Shown here piece by piece: positions 60,164 to 64,000 of a stretch of DNA of 64,000 nucleotides. Each line of letters begins with the position of its first letter. Position 1 is the first letter of the stretch. This stretch comes from CBDANO01 sp965197665. Lineage in GTDB: Bacteria; Chloroflexota; Dehalococcoidia; Lucifugimonadales; UBA3495. The notes below the pieces were generated by a model, which made no database searches, had not been told where the DNA came from, and worked only from the letters and a program-made list of their open reading frames with translations. The stretch is taken from assembly GCA_965197665.1 (NCBI GenBank), contig CBDANO010000004.1, forward strand, positions 310,001 to 374,000. The letters are read 5' to 3'. Both the position numbers and the translations under genes were made by a program.

Positions 60164-61405
60164 CTAGAGTCTCTCGTCGGCCAGCAGTAAAAGCTCGAGC
60201 AAAGTCTGAGCGCCGTTGGCGCAGTCATCGGGAGTGGAAAGTTCTTCGGGGGCGTGGCTTATCCCGTCGGCGCTAGGAACGAAGATCATAGCCATGTTGG
60301 TAATAGCGGCTATAGCTTGAGCGTCGTGCCCGGCCCCGCTGGGCAGCGCGGAATGGGCCAAGCCTTTCCGAGCGGCGGCGGCTTCCACCAAGGCCCGCAT
60401 CTTAGGGTCTACGGGCACCGATTCGGTGAAGCGGTGCCGCTCTATTTCCACTTCCACGCCGTCCAACGCCGCGACGCCGGCGGCGGCGCGCCGCAGTTCC
60501 TCCTCGGCGGCGGCGAGGGCGCTCATGCTGGTATCCCGGAATTCGACCCCCAAGCGCACGCTGCCGGGAATGACGTTGACGGCGTTGGGATGGGCCTGGA
60601 TGCTGCCCACGGTCCCCACGCGGCAGGTCTCCAGCTCCCCGGCGATTCTTTGGATTTCCAGGACCAGTCGAGAGGCGCTGACCAGCGCGTCGTGCCGGGC
60701 GGCCATGGGAGTAGTCCCGGCATGGTTGGCGATGCCCTTCAACTCCACTTCGAGGACCGCTCTGCCGGTGATGCCGGTAACCACCCCGATTGGGGTGCCG
60801 GACTGGTGCAGAGAGGGGCCTTGCTCGATGTGCAACTCCAAGTAAGCAGCCAACTCTCCCGGCTTGCGGGCCGCCTCCGAAATCCGGGAAAGATTTCCCC
60901 CTATGTCGGCCATTCGCGTTCTCAGGTGTATGCCCTCGTCGTCTACGGCGTTGAGGTCCTCGGGTTCCAGCAGACCCGCCATGGCCCGGCTTCCCACCAG
61001 CCACCGATGGATTCGAGTCCCCTCTTCGTTGGTGAACACTATGGTTTCCACGGGATGGCGCAAGCTGATGTTGTTGTCGGCTAGACTCCGCACACACTCG
61101 ATGGCCCCCATGACCCCCAGAGAGCCGTCGTACTTCCCGCCGCTGGGAACGGTGTCGATGTGGGAACCCATCGCAATGGCGGGAAGGGCCGGGTCCGACC
61201 CGGCCAACCGGCCGATGATGTTCCCGGCCGTGTCGATGCGAGTTTCCAAGCCGGCGCTTCGCATGAGGGAGATAGTGTATTCCCGGCCCGCAACGTCCTC
61301 GGGGGAAAAGGCTATGCGCTGCATCCCCTCGGGGGTCTCGCCGATGCGGCCCAAATCCGCCAGGGTACGGTTCAAGCGGGAAGAATTGATGGTTGGTTCT
61401 GGCAT
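60164..61405 (-). CDS. M20-family amidase/hydantoinase-type carbamoylase (N-carbamoyl amino acid or allantoate amidohydrolase)
   Basis: A 413-residue zinc hydrolase. GSHIDTVPSGGKYDG and FTNEEGTRI carry metal ligands, ELHIEQGPSLHQSG and the lid domain follow, and LPSGAGHDAQ is the family signature. Members cleave N-carbamoyl amino acids, allantoate or ureidoglycolate. GAGGTG precedes the ATG. Its order with CoxG and the FAD oxidoreductase suggests a nitrogen or amine catabolic set; the true substrate is unknown. Confidence 0.9.
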   Translation of the reverse strand: MPEPTINSSRLNRTLADLGRIGETPEGMQRIAFSPEDVAGREYTISLMRSAGLETRIDTAGNIIGRLAGSDPALPAIAMGSHIDTVPSGGKYDGSLGVMGAIECVRSLADNNISLRHPVETIVFTNEEGTRIHRWLVGSRAMAGLLEPEDLNAVDDEGIHLRTRMADIGGNLSRISEAARKPGELAAYLELHIEQGPSLHQSGTPIGVVTGITGRAVLEVELKGIANHAGTTPMAARHDALVSASRLVLEIQRIAGELETCRVGTVGSIQAHPNAVNVIPGSVRLGVEFRDTSMSALAAAEEELRRAAAGVAALDGVEVEIERHRFTESVPVDPKMRALVEAAAARKGLAHSALPSGAGHDAQAIAAITNMAMIFVPSADGISHAPEELSTPDDCANGAQTLLELLLLADERL

Positions 61406-61582
61406 GGGGTCTACACCTCTAATTGCATATCGACTAACGCTGGGCTTTGAGCGCCTCAGTCCGCTCCTCCATAGAAGCCCGGTCTATCCCCAGTTCCGCC
61501 GCCGTGTCTACGGGCCGCCGAGTCCTTACCTGTCAGCGTCCAAGCCATCGCCCGGCTCTTCTTCCGCTTATCTTCAACGCCC

Positions 61583-62755
61583 CTAAACCAACGCCTTGAA
61601 CCCGTAGCTGGGTTGGTTGAGCTTGCCTTCTCGGAAGCGGGACAACCGCAGGGGGGAGATGTCGATGCTGGAGGCGGCCCCGTCGAGAACCATTTCCGCG
61701 GTTAGGACGCCGGCCATGGGTGACAGCTTGAACCCGTGGCCGCTGAACCCGGTGCAAACGTAGAGGCCGTCTATTCCCTCGACCCGGTCGATTACCGGGT
61801 GCTCGTCGGGAGTGGTGGTATAGAGGCCGGCGTAACCGGTGCTGTACTCCGCCTCCTCCATTATCGGAATTCGCTTGGCCAGCCGGGTCCAAACGTCTTG
61901 GATGAACCCCTGGCTTGGTTGGGGGCCGTACACCTCGGGGTCATCCACGACTTCTTCGGAAATGCCGCTGCCTAGCAGAGTCAGGTCCGTGCTTTCGGGG
62001 CGGAAGTAGATCATGTTCGCAATGTCCCCGGCGCCCGGGTGGTAGGCCAGACGCTCCATGGGCCGCTTCAAGTGAATAACTTCGTGCCTCGTAGCTTCCA
62101 GAGGCAGATCGATGCCAAGTTTCAGGAGGAACTTACGGCTCCACGGGCCGGTAGCGACGACGGCCAAGGCCGTTTCTATCCGCTCGGTCGGGGTTTGCAC
62201 CGCCACTACCCGGCCGCCCTCGACATCCACCCCGATAGCCGGAGTTTGAAGTTCGACGGCCGCTCCCAATTCTCGGGCCCGGCTGGCGTAGGCGTAAGCG
62301 GTGCCCGAAGGGTCGGCGTAGCCGGACTCAGGCTCGTAGGCGATACCGGCGCAATCATCCATGAAGAAGGCGGGAGCTATTTCTTGGGCGTCTTCCAAGC
62401 TGATTATGCTGGTGTTGATTCCCACGCCCTGTTGCATAGCAACGTTGGCCCGGAGGGCCGGCAGGGCGTCGTCTCTGGCGAAAATCAAGAAGCCCGTTTC
62501 CACGAGACCGCAATCGCCCCCCACGATTTGGTCGAAGTTGCGGAACACCTCCAGGCTTTGCCGGGCCATACGGGCGTGGACTTCGTTGGAGTAGTGCATC
62601 CGCACCACGCCGGAGGAGCGGCCGGTGGAGCCGGACCCCAGCAGGTCCCGCTCCAGCAGAACAGCGTCGGTCAACCCCTTGGCCGCAAGGTTGTACAGGA
62701 TGCTGCACCCCATCACCCCCCCGCCGATTACCACCGCGTCCGCTGTTGACTTCAC
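61583..62755 (-). CDS. FAD-dependent oxidoreductase, DAO/sarcosine-oxidase-beta type
   Basis: A 390-residue flavoprotein. VVIGGGVMGCSILYNLA is the FAD-binding turn, LERDLLGSGSTGRSSGVVR the segment following it, and GIDGLYVCTGFSGHGFKLSP the C-terminal motif. The group includes sarcosine, glycine and dimethylglycine oxidases and D-amino acid dehydrogenases. The GTG start has GAGGGG about 14 nt upstream, so the exact start is less sure. It leads the minus-strand set with the M20-type amidase and CoxG genes. Substrate unknown. Confidence 0.88.
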   Translation of the reverse strand: MKSTADAVVIGGGVMGCSILYNLAAKGLTDAVLLERDLLGSGSTGRSSGVVRMHYSNEVHARMARQSLEVFRNFDQIVGGDCGLVETGFLIFARDDALPALRANVAMQQGVGINTSIISLEDAQEIAPAFFMDDCAGIAYEPESGYADPSGTAYAYASRARELGAAVELQTPAIGVDVEGGRVVAVQTPTERIETALAVVATGPWSRKFLLKLGIDLPLEATRHEVIHLKRPMERLAYHPGAGDIANMIYFRPESTDLTLLGSGISEEVVDDPEVYGPQPSQGFIQDVWTRLAKRIPIMEEAEYSTGYAGLYTTTPDEHPVIDRVEGIDGLYVCTGFSGHGFKLSPMAGVLTAEMVLDGAASSIDISPLRLSRFREGKLNQPSYGFKALV

Positions 62756-62776
62756 TGTCCGATTACCCCTCTTTCC

Positions 62777-62918
62777 AGGGCTATCGCATTAGAAAAATTG
62801 ACGGTTATTTTGCTATCTATGGCCCGCGTCTTACCATACCGTAGGGGCGGGTTTGAGACCCGCCCACCTTTGGTTGGAGGGTTGTTTTCCGTTAACAAAA
62901 TCCAAATGCGATAGCCCT
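62777..62918. mobile_element. MITE-like element with 14-bp perfect terminal inverted repeats
   Basis: AGGGCTATCGCATT (62777-62790) is mirrored exactly by AATGCGATAGCCCT (62905-62918). The 142-bp element has no ORF and contains the GCGGGTTTgaGACCCGC palindrome. The first 89 bp recur at 59505-59593. Confidence 0.85.
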
Positions 62919-62979
62919 GCCCCTTGCCCCGCCAGGTTGGGCCCCGTGGGACCGCTGGTAGGAGCCAATCCCCGACGCC

Positions 62980-63012
62980 GGAGCCTTCATGGAGCCTTCA
63001 TGGAGCCTTCAT
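62980..63012. repeat. Three exact 11-bp tandem repeats
   Basis: GGAGCCTTCAT occurs three times in a row at 62980, 62991 and 63002. Confidence 0.95.
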
Positions 63013-63277
63013 CGGAAAGGTTCCCCGGGCGTCTCCAAGGATAGACCGACGTCCTCCCACAAGTATAGTATCCGACCCCTAAAGGGTAAATAGCCGGGAA
63101 CGGACCTAAGGACAATGGTATTTCGCATCGACGATAAACGAACTCACGGAGCGGCGTCTCGGCCGCGCTGGCATCATCATTCGGGATTCCGTCGCAATAC
63201 GGGGCCGGCCATCAAGAATTCACCGGGGGCTTATGACTTCTACGTTGCTCCCTTCCAACCGGCGTGCCCAAGGGGTA

Positions 63278-63283
63278 TATAAT
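63278..63283 (+). promoter_or_regulatory. Predicted -10 box upstream of the MmgE/PrpD gene
   Basis: A perfect TATAAT lies 55 bp before the start codon; no good -35 box is found at the usual distance. Confidence 0.4.
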
Positions 63284-63337
63284 AGCGGCGCATAATCGGA
63301 CTGGGGCTAAACAAATAGGTTATACGGAGGCCATGCC

Positions 63338-64000
63338 ATGGGCGCGACTGGGACCATCGCCAAGTGGGTCGTTAACACCAACTACGAGGATATCCCGCCC
63401 GACGCTATCCGGGTTGCCAACGAGTCTTGCTTCGATTTGTTGGGAGTAATTCTGGCCGGGTCCACCGAGCCGGTCGGTGAGATCATCCAGCAATACGTGT
63501 CCGATCAGGGCGGGGCGCCTGAAGCCACCGTGTTGGCGTCGGGCTTCCGAAGCTCCATGGCCAACGCGGCCTTGGCCAACGGCACCATGGGGCACGCTCT
63601 GGACTATGACGACTTCGGCGGGTTCGGCCACCCTACGGCAGCCATCTTTCCCGCTCTGCTGGCTCTGGGTGAGCACACCGGGGCCACTGGCCGGGACCTG
63701 CTGGAGGCCTACGTCATCGGCTGTGAAATCGGCCTGGCCGTTCAGCACGCCACCAAGTACAACCAGATGGAGAAGGGGTTCCACAGCACGGCGGTAATCG
63801 GGCGGTTGGCCTGCGCGGCGGCCTGCGCCAAGCTGCTCAAGCTCGACGAGGAGCAGACCACTACCGCGCTGGGTATCGCCGGGTCCATGGCCAGCGGTTT
63901 GATCCACAACTTTGGCACCATGACCAAGCCGCTGCACACCGGATTGACCTGCCGCGACGGCGTGATGGCGACTCAACTGGCCCAGCGGGGCCTATCCTCC
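63338..64000 (+). CDS. MmgE/PrpD family protein (3' truncated by window end)
   Basis: 221 codons are visible from ATG 63338, with CGGAGG 7 nt upstream, and the frame is open at the window edge. The N-terminal helical domain shows family features: NESCFDLLGVILAGS, GTMGHALDYDDFGG with the conserved DDxD-like cluster, GYHPTA-like FGHPTAAIFPALLALGE and KGFHSTAVIGRLACAAA. Members include 2-methylcitrate dehydratase and related C-C or hydrolyase enzymes acting on branched acids. The first half of a usual 450-residue protein is present. Confidence 0.92.
   Translation, partial: MGATGTIAKWVVNTNYEDIPPDAIRVANESCFDLLGVILAGSTEPVGEIIQQYVSDQGGAPEATVLASGFRSSMANAALANGTMGHALDYDDFGGFGHPTAAIFPALLALGEHTGATGRDLLEAYVIGCEIGLAVQHATKYNQMEKGFHSTAVIGRLACAAACAKLLKLDEEQTTTALGIAGSMASGLIHNFGTMTKPLHTGLTCRDGVMATQLAQRGLSS

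Larger units (their letters stand above)
62756..63337. other. Intergenic region with repeats, no gene evident
   Basis: It contains the MITE-like element, an 11-bp triplet and a -10 box, listed separately. No other coding signal is seen. Confidence 0.6.

Noticed and set aside
1..64000. Genome-wide UGA reassignment to Trp
   Set aside because: TGA ends several clearly intact genes (for example trxB and aapQ), so the two in-frame TGAs are local events.

Overview
The window is about 60% GC bacterial chromosome, densely coded on both strands, with frequent GTG and TTG starts behind strong Shine-Dalgarno (SD) sequences. The gene mix suggests a Chloroflexota bacterium of the Dehalococcoidia/SAR202 kind: F420/flavin luciferase-like oxidoreductases, a Rieske oxygenase, CehA-type metallohydrolases, ACMSD-type amidohydrolase, CoxG, MmgE/PrpD, DUF1800/DUF1501 and PaREP1-type proteins. 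This assignment is inference from gene content; there is no rRNA in the window.

Layout. 1-9.2 kb: end of a cyclophilin gene, a crotonase with a duplicated 5' end, a beta-hydroxyacid dehydrogenase, a sugar epimerase, trxB, a cluster of split ThDP (thiamine diphosphate) decarboxylase genes (ComD/ComE-like, with one aberrant ComE-like copy), a PaREP1 protein and an MFS exporter. 9.3-16.5 kb: acetyl-CoA synthetase, a second PaREP1 protein, a cysteine-rich mini-ORF with an in-frame TGA, a three-domain fusion (DHDPS-family aldolase, MfnB-like synthase, TusA-like domain), the speD-speE polyamine operon and a TPR protein. 16.9-27 kb: glycosyltransferase, aspartokinase, homoserine kinase, TreT-like glycosyltransferase, GlmS, LLM oxidoreductase, DinB-like protein and amidase. 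27.3-32.8 kb: tRNA-Arg(CCG), tRNA-Pro(TGG), two CehA-like metallohydrolases (one with an in-frame TGA) and pdxH.

33-45 kb: an orphan oligopeptide permease, a DUF1028 lipoprotein with internal repeats, an OFA-like MFS transporter, a DUF1800-DUF1501-NHL operon with a good promoter, a methyltransferase, TenA and an IS481-family insertion sequence. 44.9-49 kb: a replication operon, rplI-dnaB-dnaD-helicase loader, whose loader carries two tandem AAA+ domains. 49-53.8 kb: a polar amino-acid ABC operon (aapJ, Q, M, P) with a promoter and an internal terminator. 54-64 kb: a catabolic and transport region with a frameshifted EamA transporter, amidohydrolase, a palindromic operator, an intact EamA transporter, LLM oxidoreductase, Rieske oxygenase, CoxG, M20-type amidase, FAD oxidoreductase and the start of a PrpD gene.

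Small repeats are common: a REP-like element of about 134 bp occurs twice in opposite orientation, a 142-bp MITE-like element occurs once whole and once partial, and several short tandem duplications occur. The best candidate for new biology is the 11.5-14.2 kb segment, where the Cys-rich mini-ORF directly precedes the aldolase-MfnB-TusA fusion. All statements rest on reading the sequence; no database search was run.
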